Positions 9,098-21,772 of a DNA stretch of 36,315 nt are shown piece by piece. The notes beneath the pieces were generated by a model that ran no database searches, was not told where the DNA came from, and was given only the letters and a program-made list of their open reading frames with translations. The stretch is from BD1-7 clade bacterium (GTDB lineage: Bacteria > Pseudomonadota > Gammaproteobacteria > Pseudomonadales > DT-91), in NCBI GenBank assembly GCA_902705835.1, contig CACSIN010000006.1:44707-81021 (forward strand), read 5' to 3'. Both the position numbers and the translations under genes were made by a program. The stretch's first letter is position 1, and the number at the start of each line of letters is the position of its first letter.

Positions 9098-9952
9098 ATG
9101 CCTGATCGTGATCCTTCGCTGGAGCTGAATGACCTGCCCGAAATCCAGACTGATAAACGAGAGTCGTCGAGTTCTGGATCTTCGTCCAAGCCGCCAAAAC
9201 CACCGGCATCCTCCAAAAAAGGCGGTGGTGAACCCCCGTCGAACAAACCTCCAGCCAGCAAAGCACCCCGTTCAAGGTCGAATGCGGGCATATGGGCTGC
9301 ACTCGGTGTTTTGATTTTGTGTGTGGTGGGCCTATCTTTCTGGAACAGAATGCTGCTGGAAAAGATGTATAAACATCAAGATCAGGTGCTCAATGCTCAG
9401 GAGCGCATTCAAGGATTAGAAGGACGTCTATCGTCGACCGACGAGAATGTCAGTCAATCCGGGATTGCAATGCAGGTACGTTTGAAAGATTTGGAAAAGC
9501 GAACCGACGATTTATGGGCCCAAATGGACAAGCTTTGGGCATCGGCATGGCGACGGAATCAGACAGACATCAAGAAGCATTCGAGCCAGGTAAAATCGCT
9601 TCAGGCACGCGCCGCTGAACTTGATAAACGTCTAGATTCTCGCGAAGAGAGTGCAAAGACAACGGCGATCGATATGACGGCATTACGTGCTGAAGTAGAG
9701 GATCTTGGGCTACTTGCGGGGCGGTTGGATGAAAGTGCGGAAGCACTCGCTGCGACTAACGCATCACTTCAGGGTGAGCGCAAGAAGATCGACGCGCTTC
9801 AATCCTCCGTACGCAAGTTGCAGACCGGTGCGAATGAATTCAATGACTGGCTGGAATCTAACAAGGCATTTCGTCGGCAAGTGAATATTGAGCTCGATGG
9901 CCTAGAGAAAAAGGTACAGGCATTACAAAGTCCCGCTAAAGCAGCGCCATAG
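9098..9952 (+). CDS. Single-pass membrane protein with disordered N-terminus and coiled coil, function unknown
   Basis: I do not recognise a characterised family. The 284-residue protein has a Ser/Pro/Lys/Gly-rich, probably disordered cytoplasmic segment (1-62), one transmembrane helix (about 64-82) and a long heptad-like, charged region (about 85-280). This predicts a type II topology with a periplasmic coiled coil. Its Gln/Glu/Lys/Leu pattern resembles envelope scaffold or YbgF/TolA-like proteins only in a general way. No strong Shine-Dalgarno sequence precedes the ATG. It is upstream of and co-directional with fumarase, but 173 bases separate them and fumarase appears to have its own promoter. 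Confidence 0.8.
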   Translation: MPDRDPSLELNDLPEIQTDKRESSSSGSSSKPPKPPASSKKGGGEPPSNKPPASKAPRSRSNAGIWAALGVLILCVVGLSFWNRMLLEKMYKHQDQVLNAQERIQGLEGRLSSTDENVSQSGIAMQVRLKDLEKRTDDLWAQMDKLWASAWRRNQTDIKKHSSQVKSLQARAAELDKRLDSREESAKTTAIDMTALRAEVEDLGLLAGRLDESAEALAATNASLQGERKKIDALQSSVRKLQTGANEFNDWLESNKAFRRQVNIELDGLEKKVQALQSPAKAAP

Positions 9953-9992
9953 ACCGCTGCGTTAGTGATACGGCAGTGGGCGCAGACTCATG

Positions 9993-9998
9993 TATAAT
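9993..9998 (+). promoter_or_regulatory. Candidate -10 (TATAAT) for fumarase
   Basis: A perfect TATAAT preceded directly by TG lies 128 bases before the fumarase start. No clear -35 is visible 16-18 bases upstream. Transcripts starting here would include the inverted repeat at 10054-10085. Confidence 0.45.
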
Positions 9999-10053
9999 TC
10001 CTACTGTTTATTCAAAGCGGTAGGCTTACACCCGTAAACACCGAACAACAACA

Positions 10054-10085
10054 GGTTTATATTGAATATCGATTCAATGTAAACC
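10054..10085. repeat. 14-bp inverted repeat / stem-loop in the fumarase leader
   Basis: The left arm GGTTTATATTGAAT and right arm ATTCAATGTAAACC are complementary with one exception, which would be a G-U wobble in RNA; the loop is ATCG. It ends 40 bases before the fumarase ATG. It could be a dyad operator for a repressor or an RNA hairpin. It has no T-tract, so it is not a terminator. Confidence 0.65.
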
Positions 10086-10125
10086 CGACTCCAATCTGAG
10101 AATACAAGAGAGACGAGAGGCCCTA

Positions 10126-11646
10126 ATGACGGTTATCAAGCAAGAGGATTTAATTAGCAGTGTTGCAGATGCGCTGCAGTATATTTCCTATTACCACCCT
10201 AAAGACTTCATTGATGGCATGAATGAAGCCTACGAACGTGAGCAGAACCCGGCCGCTAAAGATGCGCTGGCGCAAATTCTGATCAACTCCCGTATGTGCG
10301 CAGAAGGCCATCGCCCGATCTGCCAGGATACCGGTATTGTTACTGCGTTTGTTAATGTGGGTATGGACGTCCAGTGGGAAGACGCCACCATGGGTGTTGA
10401 AGATATGGTTAACGAAGGCATTCGTCGTGCCTACGCGCACCCCGATAACGTTTTACGTGCGTCGATCTTGGCCGACCCTGATGGTGCGCGTACGAACACA
10501 AAAGATAACACGCCTGGTGTAGTTCACTTTAAATTAGTGCCTGGCGATACTGTTGATGTTCATGTTGCTGCCAAAGGTGGTGGTTCGGAAGCAAAATCCA
10601 AGTTTGCCATGTTAAATCCGTCAGATTCTGTGGTTGATTGGGTGTTGAATATGGTGCCTCAGATGGGTGCTGGCTGGTGCCCGCCAGGAATGTTGGGTAT
10701 AGGTATTGGTGGTACGGCCGAAAAAGCTATGTTGCTGGCGAAAGAAGCGTTGTTGGATCCGATTGATATCCATGACCTTCAGAAGAAAGGTGCCGAGAAT
10801 CGTGTTGAAGAACTGCGTTTGGAACTGCACGAAAAAGTGAATAAGTTGGGTATTGGTGCGCAAGGCCTCGGTGGTTTGACAACGGTACTGGATATTAAAG
10901 TTAAAGATTATCCGACTCACGCTGCAAACAAAGCGGTTGCGATCATTCCTAACTGTGCAGCAACTCGTCACACGCATTTTGAACTGGATGGTTCTGGGGC
11001 AGCAGAATTTAAAGCTCCAAAACTTGAAGACTGGCCTGAAATTACTCGTGAAGCATCTGCTGATGTAAAACGAATTAATTTGCAGGAAGTTACCGAAGAA
11101 GATGTGAAATCTTGGAAGCCAGGCGATGTGTTGCTGTTGAACGGCAAAATGTTGACCGGTCGTGATGCGGCACATAAAAAGATCGTCGACATGTTGAACA
11201 AGGGCGAAGAGTTACCTGTTAGCTTGAAGGGCCGCTTCATCTATTACGTTGGCCCGGTTGACCCGGTACGCGAAGAAGTCGTTGGCCCTGCAGGCCCAAC
11301 TACCGCAACACGTATGGATAAATTCACTGAGCAAGTGTTAGCTGAAACGGGCTTGATGGGCATGATCGGTAAAGCGGAGCGTGGCCCAATTGCGTTAGAA
11401 GCGATTAAGAAACACGAATCTGTGTATCTAATGGCTGTGGGTGGCGCGGCTTACCTGGTGTCGAAAGCGATTAAAAATGCCGAAGTAGTTGGATTCCCTG
11501 AGCTGGGAATGGAAGCTATCTATGAATTTGATCTTGAAGATATGCCTGTGACCGTGGCGGTAGATAGTCAGGGTGAATCAGTCCATAAAACCGGCCCGCA
11601 ACTCTGGTCGAAAAAGATTGAAGAAGAGAATATTAAGGTAGTTTAG
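10126..11646 (+). CDS. Fumarate hydratase, class I ([4Fe-4S], fused alpha-beta)
   Basis: The enzyme hydrates fumarate to L-malate in the citric acid cycle, in the cytosol, using an oxygen-sensitive [4Fe-4S] cluster. The 506 residues cover both halves of the class I enzyme (TtdA-like then TtdB-like). Likely cluster cysteines are C66 (in RPICQDTG), C185 (GAGWCPPG) and C277 (IPNCAATRH). Their spacing of 119 and 92 residues fits the known class I pattern. GPAGPTTATRMDKFT and the C-terminal VGGAAYLVSKAI segment mark the beta half. A purine-rich GAGAGG lies shortly before the ATG. Two strong terminators follow. Symbols differ between species (fumA, fumB), so none is given. Confidence 0.95.
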   Translation: MTVIKQEDLISSVADALQYISYYHPKDFIDGMNEAYEREQNPAAKDALAQILINSRMCAEGHRPICQDTGIVTAFVNVGMDVQWEDATMGVEDMVNEGIRRAYAHPDNVLRASILADPDGARTNTKDNTPGVVHFKLVPGDTVDVHVAAKGGGSEAKSKFAMLNPSDSVVDWVLNMVPQMGAGWCPPGMLGIGIGGTAEKAMLLAKEALLDPIDIHDLQKKGAENRVEELRLELHEKVNKLGIGAQGLGGLTTVLDIKVKDYPTHAANKAVAIIPNCAATRHTHFELDGSGAAEFKAPKLEDWPEITREASADVKRINLQEVTEEDVKSWKPGDVLLLNGKMLTGRDAAHKKIVDMLNKGEELPVSLKGRFIYYVGPVDPVREEVVGPAGPTTATRMDKFTEQVLAETGLMGMIGKAERGPIALEAIKKHESVYLMAVGGAAYLVSKAIKNAEVVGFPELGMEAIYEFDLEDMPVTVAVDSQGESVHKTGPQLWSKKIEEENIKVV

Positions 11647-11735
11647 TTCGGGTGAGTAGTTTTGTGGGGGGGGGAAGAAACCTCGTATTAAACTGCAGTC
11701 TAATACCTGAAAGTTAAATCGCTACAAATAGAGAT

Positions 11736-11772
11736 AAAAAATCCGATTGAGTGAGCTCAATCGGATTTTTTT
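11736..11772. terminator. Bidirectional Rho-independent terminator after fumarase
   Basis: The stem ATCCGATTGAG / CTCAATCGGAT has a TGAG loop and is flanked by an A-run on the left and a T-run on the right. It can stop plus-strand transcription from fumarase and also read as a terminator on the minus strand. Confidence 0.92.
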
Positions 11773-11800
11773 GTTCATGCTTTTTTTTCACTTTCGATGA

Positions 11801-11911
11801 ATTTTCATTTCTAGAAATGGCCTCTTCAAAGATGACGCTGAAGACCCATCCATTGTTGCCAATACCAGAGTTGATAATCGGCGTGTTGAATTGAAAATGC
11901 TAGAGCGATAG
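11801..11911 (+). pseudogene. Remnant of an OmpA-family C-terminus
   Basis: Between the two terminators the plus strand has an open frame of about 36 codons ending at TAG (11909-11911). It lacks a start codon and its upstream end is a TGA. Its last residues read RVDNRRVELKMLER, close to the NRRVEL-type ending of OmpA/MotB peptidoglycan-binding domains. The rest of the domain is absent. It looks like the tail of a deleted gene whose own terminator (11931-11962) survives. I infer this from the motif only; the fragment is short. Confidence 0.55.
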
Positions 11912-11930
11912 TTACTTTTTGAAGCGTATA

Positions 11931-11962
11931 AAAAAAGGGCCTCGATTAAGAGGCCCTTTTTT
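11931..11962. terminator. Bidirectional Rho-independent terminator
   Basis: AAAAAAGGGCCTC and GAGGCCCTTTTTT form a 13-bp perfect stem around GATTAA. On the minus strand it lies about 48 bases past the stop of the porin gene and fits as its terminator. On the plus strand it closes the OmpA-like remnant. Confidence 0.92.
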
Positions 11963-12009
11963 GTGTCATTTCGAACGATCGTTGTTCATCGAATACGACG
12001 TATTGCCGG

Positions 12010-13236
12010 TTAGAACTTCATCTCACCCCAAACCCAGAGTTTGCTGGTGCTTTTAAGGTCTTTCGTTGACGCAGAATCGACACCAAAGTCTGCCCATTTC
12101 ACTGCAATGGTGTATTTCCGTGCGAAGGTTTTCTGGGCAACGATATCAAATTCTGTGCCGTACTTGCGTCCGCCTTCATCCGCTTTGAACTCGTGGAATA
12201 TCAAGCCAAGCCTTAATCCTTCGGCACCGATAAAGCCTTGTACATATAAATCCTGTAGACCATCGTCAGGTGTGAATTCAAAAACGTCGGCCCAACCATT
12301 AAATGCATGGTTTGAACCTAATGGAGTCTGGAATCCGTACCCGCCTTGGTCAGAGCCTAATACTTCATAACCGACCAAAATATCAACCACACCGATATCA
12401 ACACCGATTTCACCAACATAATAATTGGCAGCGACATCAACAGATGCGCCTTCGTATTCTGAGACGTCTTGGCGCGCGTACTCAGCGGTGTAGATCAGAG
12501 AGAAATAGTCGTTAACTTCTGACGTGCCGTGGAAGCGGAAGCCATATGTCTTATTGAAGTATTGATTGTCAGAGAAGTTGGAGTTATCGCGGTTGTCCAG
12601 ATCATAGTAATACAAGCTGAATTTACCGATGTTGAATGCATCGAAACTCAGGTTTGCCAGATAATCTGTCGATTTTCCGCTAAGGACCGGGTCGAAGTTT
12701 TGAACGCGATCAATCCAGCCTAACGTAATATCAAAGCTATAGATGTTGTAAGTAAAGGTGATGGCATCAAACGTTCTTTCTGTTTGGCGCCAGCCGTAGT
12801 TACCGATGAAACGTTGGTTGTCTATGGTGAAACGTTGACGACCGCCTGTAACGGTCATGCCTTCGAGTGGTTCACTGCGTAGGTATGCCTGATTCAGTAC
12901 CGTTTGTTTGCGGTCAGCAATAGTAGGGAAACCAGTTTCATTGGGTGAAAATTCACCAACACCACCAACAATACGGTTATCAGAGAATTCGATAAACCCG
13001 GAAAGGGTCGCATATTCAGCGGTTTTATAGCCTAGGCGAGTACGCAATGTTAGGCCGTTTGCTTTCTTTGCATCTGACTGTTTGACGCTTTCCCAGCGGA
13101 AGCGCGTATCGAATTTTACTTCGCCTGACGAAATCCATTCATAAAAATCGTCAGCAGCGGAAGCCGGTTGACTGCCGAGCAGTGCGAGACTGCCAACAGC
13201 AAGACCTACAGCACAAGTAGACTTGGGGAATTTCAT
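12010..13236 (-). CDS. Outer membrane beta-barrel porin, AlgE / alginate-export-like
   Basis: This is a predicted outer membrane barrel of 408 residues. A signal peptide spans about 1-27 (cleavage after PASA). The mature part alternates hydrophobic and polar residues, is rich in Tyr, Phe, Gly and Asp, and ends in Phe (WGEMKF), as Bam substrates do. GEVKFDTRFRWESVKQ and the LRTRLGYKT / GFIEFSDNR segments resemble the alginate-export (AlgE-like) family, which also covers general anion and sugar porins. An alginate role is therefore not proven and no alginate genes are nearby. A GGAG Shine-Dalgarno sits about 6 bases before the ATG. It is separated from holA by 128 bases and probably has its own promoter. 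Confidence 0.8.
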   Translation of the reverse strand: MKFPKSTCAVGLAVGSLALLGSQPASAADDFYEWISSGEVKFDTRFRWESVKQSDAKKANGLTLRTRLGYKTAEYATLSGFIEFSDNRIVGGVGEFSPNETGFPTIADRKQTVLNQAYLRSEPLEGMTVTGGRQRFTIDNQRFIGNYGWRQTERTFDAITFTYNIYSFDITLGWIDRVQNFDPVLSGKSTDYLANLSFDAFNIGKFSLYYYDLDNRDNSNFSDNQYFNKTYGFRFHGTSEVNDYFSLIYTAEYARQDVSEYEGASVDVAANYYVGEIGVDIGVVDILVGYEVLGSDQGGYGFQTPLGSNHAFNGWADVFEFTPDDGLQDLYVQGFIGAEGLRLGLIFHEFKADEGGRKYGTEFDIVAQKTFARKYTIAVKWADFGVDSASTKDLKSTSKLWVWGEMKF

Positions 13237-13364
13237 TGATGCTCCTAGCGGTTTTATTATGTTCCGTCAAAACACGTATTTATGATAGATCAATTTAGCT
13301 CGAATCAATTCGATTTCAACTCTAATTGTCGAGAAAAGGCGGGTATTGTCTGTGAATACAGGCT

Positions 13365-14366
13365 TCAGCGGCTCGTTTGAAGTGTCAGTTGCTCTAACAT
13401 CATCCATATATTGCCGCTGGCCTGGCCTTTGATAACCTGGTCGATGTTTCGGCAAAATCGCAACAATTGCTGAATTTTGGCAAGGGATAACCGCTGTGTA
13501 GCATGACGGGTAACATTTAGGCGATTTTTAAAGATGCGCTGATTTTTCATGGCAAGGTCGATAGTTTGACCGTCTTTTACCAAATCTTGCAGGTTGTGCA
13601 GCACACGCAGCTCTCGTGATAGTGACCAGAGTACGAGTGTTGGCTCAACACCTTCGCCGCGTAGTCCGTTGAGAGTTTTTAATGAGGCGCGTATATCGCC
13701 GGCCAAGCATCGGTCAACGAGGTTGAATACAGTGTAGCGGCTCATGTTGCTGACGGCGTCCGACATCGTCTCAAGATCGATCGTGCCGGAGAGATCCATC
13801 AGTGAGAGCTTCTCAACTTCTTGGCTGGCGGCGAGTAGGTTCCCTTCGACATTGTCTGCCAGAAAAGTAACGGCATCGTCAGTTGCCTGAATGCCTTTTT
13901 CTACGAGGCGCTGCTGTATCCAGCCAGGCATCTGCTGCCGTTCAACAGGCCACACGGGAATACTGACTCCGGCTGATTCAATGGTTTTGTACCACTTGCC
14001 ACGTTGTGTTGATGCATCGAGCTTTGGCATGACGATGCAAACAATGGTATCCGGATTGATTTGGTCGAGGTAGCGTACGATGGCTTTAGAGCCCACATCA
14101 CCTAACTTTGTGGTTTTACAGCGCAGCTCCATGAGTTTGCGATCTGCAAACAATGACATGCTATTGGCTGATTGCACAAAATCATCCCAGCTAAAGCCGG
14201 ATTCCAGATGATGCACTTCGCGTTCTTGAAAGCCGCTGTCACGACAGGCTTTGCGTATATCGTCGCAGCACTGCTCAACGATTAATGTCTCATCACCGCT
14301 GACGAGATAAATCGGAGCCAGTTGCTGTTTAAGCGACTTACGGAGCTGGTTGGCCTGAATTTTCAT
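13365..14366 (-). CDS. holA: DNA polymerase III delta subunit
   Basis: The delta subunit opens the beta sliding clamp as part of the clamp loader. The 333-residue length and the N-terminal pattern (MKIQANQLRKSL, then LAPIYLVSGDETLIVEQ) match HolA, as do the central LFADRKLMELRC segment and the C-terminal helical collar domain. The start overlaps the end of lptE by 29 bases, an arrangement found in many gammaproteobacteria (leuS-lptE-holA). Confidence 0.95.
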   Translation of the reverse strand: MKIQANQLRKSLKQQLAPIYLVSGDETLIVEQCCDDIRKACRDSGFQEREVHHLESGFSWDDFVQSANSMSLFADRKLMELRCKTTKLGDVGSKAIVRYLDQINPDTIVCIVMPKLDASTQRGKWYKTIESAGVSIPVWPVERQQMPGWIQQRLVEKGIQATDDAVTFLADNVEGNLLAASQEVEKLSLMDLSGTIDLETMSDAVSNMSRYTVFNLVDRCLAGDIRASLKTLNGLRGEGVEPTLVLWSLSRELRVLHNLQDLVKDGQTIDLAMKNQRIFKNRLNVTRHATQRLSLAKIQQLLRFCRNIDQVIKGQASGNIWMMLEQLTLQTSR

Positions 14367-14928
14367 GTTCAGTGCAGTCCGGTGGGTTTTGAGTGATTCG
14401 GTCTACCTGGCGCAGTATCTGTGCGGCCAGATCTCTCAGAAGCTCCTGACGAATCAGGTTTTCTTCGTTGTTTTTGCCGAGAATTTGATTCTGGTTATCT
14501 TGGTAGGTTGCTTGTCGTGTAGAGACAACTGGGCCGTAGGTTTCGCTGCCTGCGACACCGCCGTTAGTCGGTGTTGTTGCATCGGCAGTGGCTTGTTCAA
14601 AATGGCGATGAACAAGATTGAACGTGATCTGACGCTTGAGCAGGAATTCATCCGTATCAGCGTTTTGCGTGCCGGTTAAACGCATACGTGTGAATTGGTC
14701 ATTGGTGATCTCGATAGCCCACGCTGCATCACTGGTTACCGTCATGCCGTACTGTTCGGCTTTACGGGTAACTTCTTTGCCAATATCGGAATTTTTATAG
14801 CGGCCAGTCAGGGCAAATTCCTGCAGGGCGCTGTTGTAGGCATCGTTGCCGCGCAGTTGAAAACCGCAGGCGGTGAGCAAACAGCAAGCTGCGATAATCA
14901 GCGTGGTTAGCCGGATTTTCTGTGTCAT
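14338..14928 (-). CDS. lptE: LPS-assembly lipoprotein LptE
   Basis: LptE is the outer membrane lipoprotein that plugs the LptD barrel during lipopolysaccharide export. The 196-residue protein has a lipoprotein signal with a lipobox LLTAC (Cys21), followed by GFQLRG, the typical LptE beginning. The C-terminal tail is polar and variable. It overlaps holA by 29 bases and follows leuS by 85 bases, with a strong hairpin in between. Confidence 0.93.
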   Translation of the reverse strand: MTQKIRLTTLIIAACCLLTACGFQLRGNDAYNSALQEFALTGRYKNSDIGKEVTRKAEQYGMTVTSDAAWAIEITNDQFTRMRLTGTQNADTDEFLLKRQITFNLVHRHFEQATADATTPTNGGVAGSETYGPVVSTRQATYQDNQNQILGKNNEENLIRQELLRDLAAQILRQVDRITQNPPDCTEHENSGQPAP

Positions 14929-14954
14929 GCAGTCGTCCGTTATTGTTATGGTTA

Positions 14955-14979
14955 GGCGGCTAACTAACAGTTAGCCGCC
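14955..14979. repeat. Perfect hairpin between leuS and lptE
   Basis: GGCGGCTAACT (14955-14965) and AGTTAGCCGCC (14969-14979) form an 11-bp stem with a three-base loop. Neither side has a T-tract. It may be a processing site, a mRNA-stability element or a weak attenuator rather than a full terminator. Confidence 0.6.
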
Positions 14980-15013
14980 ATATCTGGCGTTAGTACAGCG
15001 TTTGAGATACCAG

Positions 15014-19182
<4,169 letters not shown>

Positions 19183-19201
19183 GATGACTGCGCCTGGAGC
19201 G

Positions 19202-20074
19202 TTAACTCGCGTTATTGTTGTCCTGTAATTCCTGAACCCGCAGCAAATGCACGCGGCGGTTATCTGCGTAGACAACCTTGAACTGCAGGTCTCCGATGCT
19301 CAGGGATTCACCGGATTGCGGCAAGTGGCCTACGTGTTGTGTCACTAATCCGGCGATGGTATCGACATCGCTGTCGTCAAAGTCGGTATCGAACTGTGCG
19401 TTAAACTCTTCGATTTCCATCTGCCCTTTAACGATATAGTCGTTATTGCCAATTGAGCGGACGGGCGTATCTTGAGCGACGTCGAATTCGTCTTCGATAT
19501 CGCCGACAATCTCTTCGAGGATATCTTCGATGGTGATCAAGCCGGCAACACCGCCATATTCGTCGATGACGATGGCCATATGGTTACGGTTTTCTCGGAA
19601 GCTGCGCAGTAACGTATTGAGGCGCATGCTTTCAGGCACTTTAAAGGGTTCACGCAGGTAATCAGCCATGTTGAAGGTGTCGCGGTTCTTGTCAAGAATC
19701 AGCGGCAGCAGGTCTTTGGCGTGAAGAATGCCGATGATGTCGTCGGCGGTGTCTGCGACGACAGGGAAACGGCTATGGCCGCTGTCGATTACCGTGTGTA
19801 AAAACTCTTCGAGGGTGTCGCTGGCTTTTACAACGATCATTTGTGTTCTGGGTACCATGACATCGCGGGCGTGTGATTCCGTGACTTCCATGGCGCCGGC
19901 AATGATAGAAAATTCATCCCGCCCGATTAGCTGGTTAGCCGTGGCAACTTGCAATAGCTCGTTGACGTCTTCGCGGGTTTTGGGGGTAGAGCTGAAAATA
20001 TCAAAGATTTTATCGATCCAGGATTTGTCGCTAGACCTGTCTCCCGGATCGTTCGATCGCTCTTCGGTATTCAT
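19202..20074 (-). CDS. corC: CorC/YbeX family CBS-domain protein, magnesium/cobalt homeostasis
   Basis: The 290-residue protein has the family start (DVMVPRTQM), two CBS domains that bind adenine nucleotides (about 65-185, including IVIDEYGGVAGLITIEDILEE split between them) and a C-terminal CorC/HlyC transporter-associated domain. It lacks the membrane DUF21 domain, so it is the short cytosolic YbeX type. Family members are linked to Mg2+/Co2+ efflux and, with YbeY, to ribosome maturation. It sits between ybeY and lnt as in E. coli. Confidence 0.94.
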   Translation of the reverse strand: MNTEERSNDPGDRSSDKSWIDKIFDIFSSTPKTREDVNELLQVATANQLIGRDEFSIIAGAMEVTESHARDVMVPRTQMIVVKASDTLEEFLHTVIDSGHSRFPVVADTADDIIGILHAKDLLPLILDKNRDTFNMADYLREPFKVPESMRLNTLLRSFRENRNHMAIVIDEYGGVAGLITIEDILEEIVGDIEDEFDVAQDTPVRSIGNNDYIVKGQMEIEEFNAQFDTDFDDSDVDTIAGLVTQHVGHLPQSGESLSIGDLQFKVVYADNRRVHLLRVQELQDNNNAS

Positions 20075-20163
20075 GATGTGTTTTGTTGGCTCTTGTTAGT
20101 CAGTGATATAGGTAGCTAGCGGATCAAAAACGATCATTCGCTAATTGAATCGTGCAGCGACGG

Positions 20164-20682
20164 TTAATCCTGCTCGTAGGGGTTATCGTATCCGAGATCT
20201 TTCATAATGGCGATCTCCAGTGCTTCCATCACATGGGCATCGTGCTCGATAATATGATCAAAGCCCAATAGATGCAAAATGCCGTGAACCGTCATATGCG
20301 CCCAGTGTGCCTCAATGGATTTATGTTGTTCGCCGGCTTCGCGCATCACCACGGCAGGGCAAATAATAATGTCACCGAGTAACGGTACATCAACGCCTTC
20401 AGGTAGGTCTGCTGGGAATGATAAAACATTGGTTGGGTCGTTTTTGTGACGATATTCGCGATTCAAACGTGTGATTTCGTCGGTATCAACCAATGTCAGG
20501 CTGACTTCCGCGTCAGGCTGGGCATATTTTGCGGATGTCAGTGCTTTTAACGTCCAGTGCTGAAACTGGCTATCGTCAGGAATGCTATCGTGCTCACCCA
20601 GTGTTTCATCGAGACGCTGGATATCCAGCGTCAGTGTTATGGTTGAGTCATGCATGGATTTTATTGTTGGCTCGTTACTCAT
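20164..20682 (-). CDS. ybeY: Endoribonuclease YbeY
   Basis: YbeY is a zinc-dependent RNase for 16S rRNA 3'-end maturation and ribosome quality control. The 172 residues contain the metal motif HGILHLLGFDH, with His133, His137 and His143, and RHKNDPTNVLSFP upstream of it. The ATG overlaps the phoH stop by four bases (ATGA), which supports this start even though it gives a longer N-terminus than usual; Met10 is an alternative. Confidence 0.95.
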   Translation of the reverse strand: MSNEPTIKSMHDSTITLTLDIQRLDETLGEHDSIPDDSQFQHWTLKALTSAKYAQPDAEVSLTLVDTDEITRLNREYRHKNDPTNVLSFPADLPEGVDVPLLGDIIICPAVVMREAGEQHKSIEAHWAHMTVHGILHLLGFDHIIEHDAHVMEALEIAIMKDLGYDNPYEQD

Positions 20683-21686
20683 CTGTCGTTTTCATCATCA
20701 AGGGCATCATAGGCTTCGACAATGCGCTGCACTAATGGATGTCGAACAACGTCTTTGGATTTGAAGTGGGTAAAACTGATGCCTTCAACGCCATCGAGCA
20801 CCTCGGTAGCATGTCGTAAGCCAGAGCGAACGCCTTTTGGCAGATCGACTTGTGTGGTATCACCTGTGATAACAGCCGTTGACCCAAACCCGATGCGGGT
20901 TAGGAACATCTTCATTTGTTCACGTGTGGTGTTTTGGCTTTCGTCCAGAATGATAAACGCATTGTTGAGCGTACGTCCGCGCATATAAGCCAGTGGTGCA
21001 ACTTCGATAACATGGCGTTCGATGAGTTTGTCGACACGTTCGAAGCCAAGCATTTCATAGAGTGCGTCGTACAGTGGGCGTAAGTAAGGGTCGACTTTTT
21101 GCGACAGATCTCCCGGCAAAAACCCGAGCTTTTCGCCGGCTTCTACTGCAGGGCGCACCAACAAAATCCGCTGTACTTGTTCTTTTTCCAATGCCTCGAC
21201 GGCACAGGCGACGGCCAAGTAGGTTTTACCGGTGCCGGCCGGACCGATGCCGAAGTTAATATCGTGGCCGCGAATAGCTTGTACATAGCCTTTCTGATTC
21301 GCGCCGCGTGGTTTTACCAGCAGCTTTCGCGTGCGAATGCTGGCAATGGATTCGATATTGTCTGAGTCATCGCCATGATTGGATGTTGCCAGCTGTTGTT
21401 GTCCGGCTTCATTGAGACTTAAATGCACTATGTCAGGTGTTAGTTCAACGCCCTTGATGACCGATTTATACAGCTGCTTGAGCAACTTGGTCGTCGACTG
21501 CACCTCTTTTTCGAAGCCCTCGATACGAAACTGGTTACCACGAGACTGAATACTTACATCCAGTCGTTGTTCAATCAGTTGGATATGCTGATCAAATTGC
21601 CCGCAAAGAACGGCCAGCGCGCGTGGATCATTGGGCTCCAGCTTCAGAGATTTGTGGGTAGGAGTGCCGCTTTGTGCCTGTTCCAA
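20679..21686 (-). CDS. ybeZ: PhoH-like ATPase (YbeZ)
   Basis: This is a P-loop ATPase of the PhoH family, a functional partner of YbeY in RNA metabolism. The 335 residues carry Walker A GPAGTGKT at 148-155 and Walker B in FIILDESQNT; ITGDTTQVDLP lies further on. An N-terminal KH-like region precedes the ATPase. It is translationally coupled to ybeY and lies 86 bases downstream of miaB. Confidence 0.95.
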   Translation of the reverse strand: MEQAQSGTPTHKSLKLEPNDPRALAVLCGQFDQHIQLIEQRLDVSIQSRGNQFRIEGFEKEVQSTTKLLKQLYKSVIKGVELTPDIVHLSLNEAGQQQLATSNHGDDSDNIESIASIRTRKLLVKPRGANQKGYVQAIRGHDINFGIGPAGTGKTYLAVACAVEALEKEQVQRILLVRPAVEAGEKLGFLPGDLSQKVDPYLRPLYDALYEMLGFERVDKLIERHVIEVAPLAYMRGRTLNNAFIILDESQNTTREQMKMFLTRIGFGSTAVITGDTTQVDLPKGVRSGLRHATEVLDGVEGISFTHFKSKDVVRHPLVQRIVEAYDALDDENDR

Positions 21687-21772
21687 AAAAGTAATACCTA
21701 TTGTTGGATGTACGTCGACAATGTCGTTCGGTTATTGGTCTTTAATAGTATGTCGAATGCTGGCCGTGTTGC

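Noticed and set aside
13267-13455. 62-codon minus-strand ORF between porin and holA
   Set aside because: It overlaps the end of holA in another frame and has no family features.
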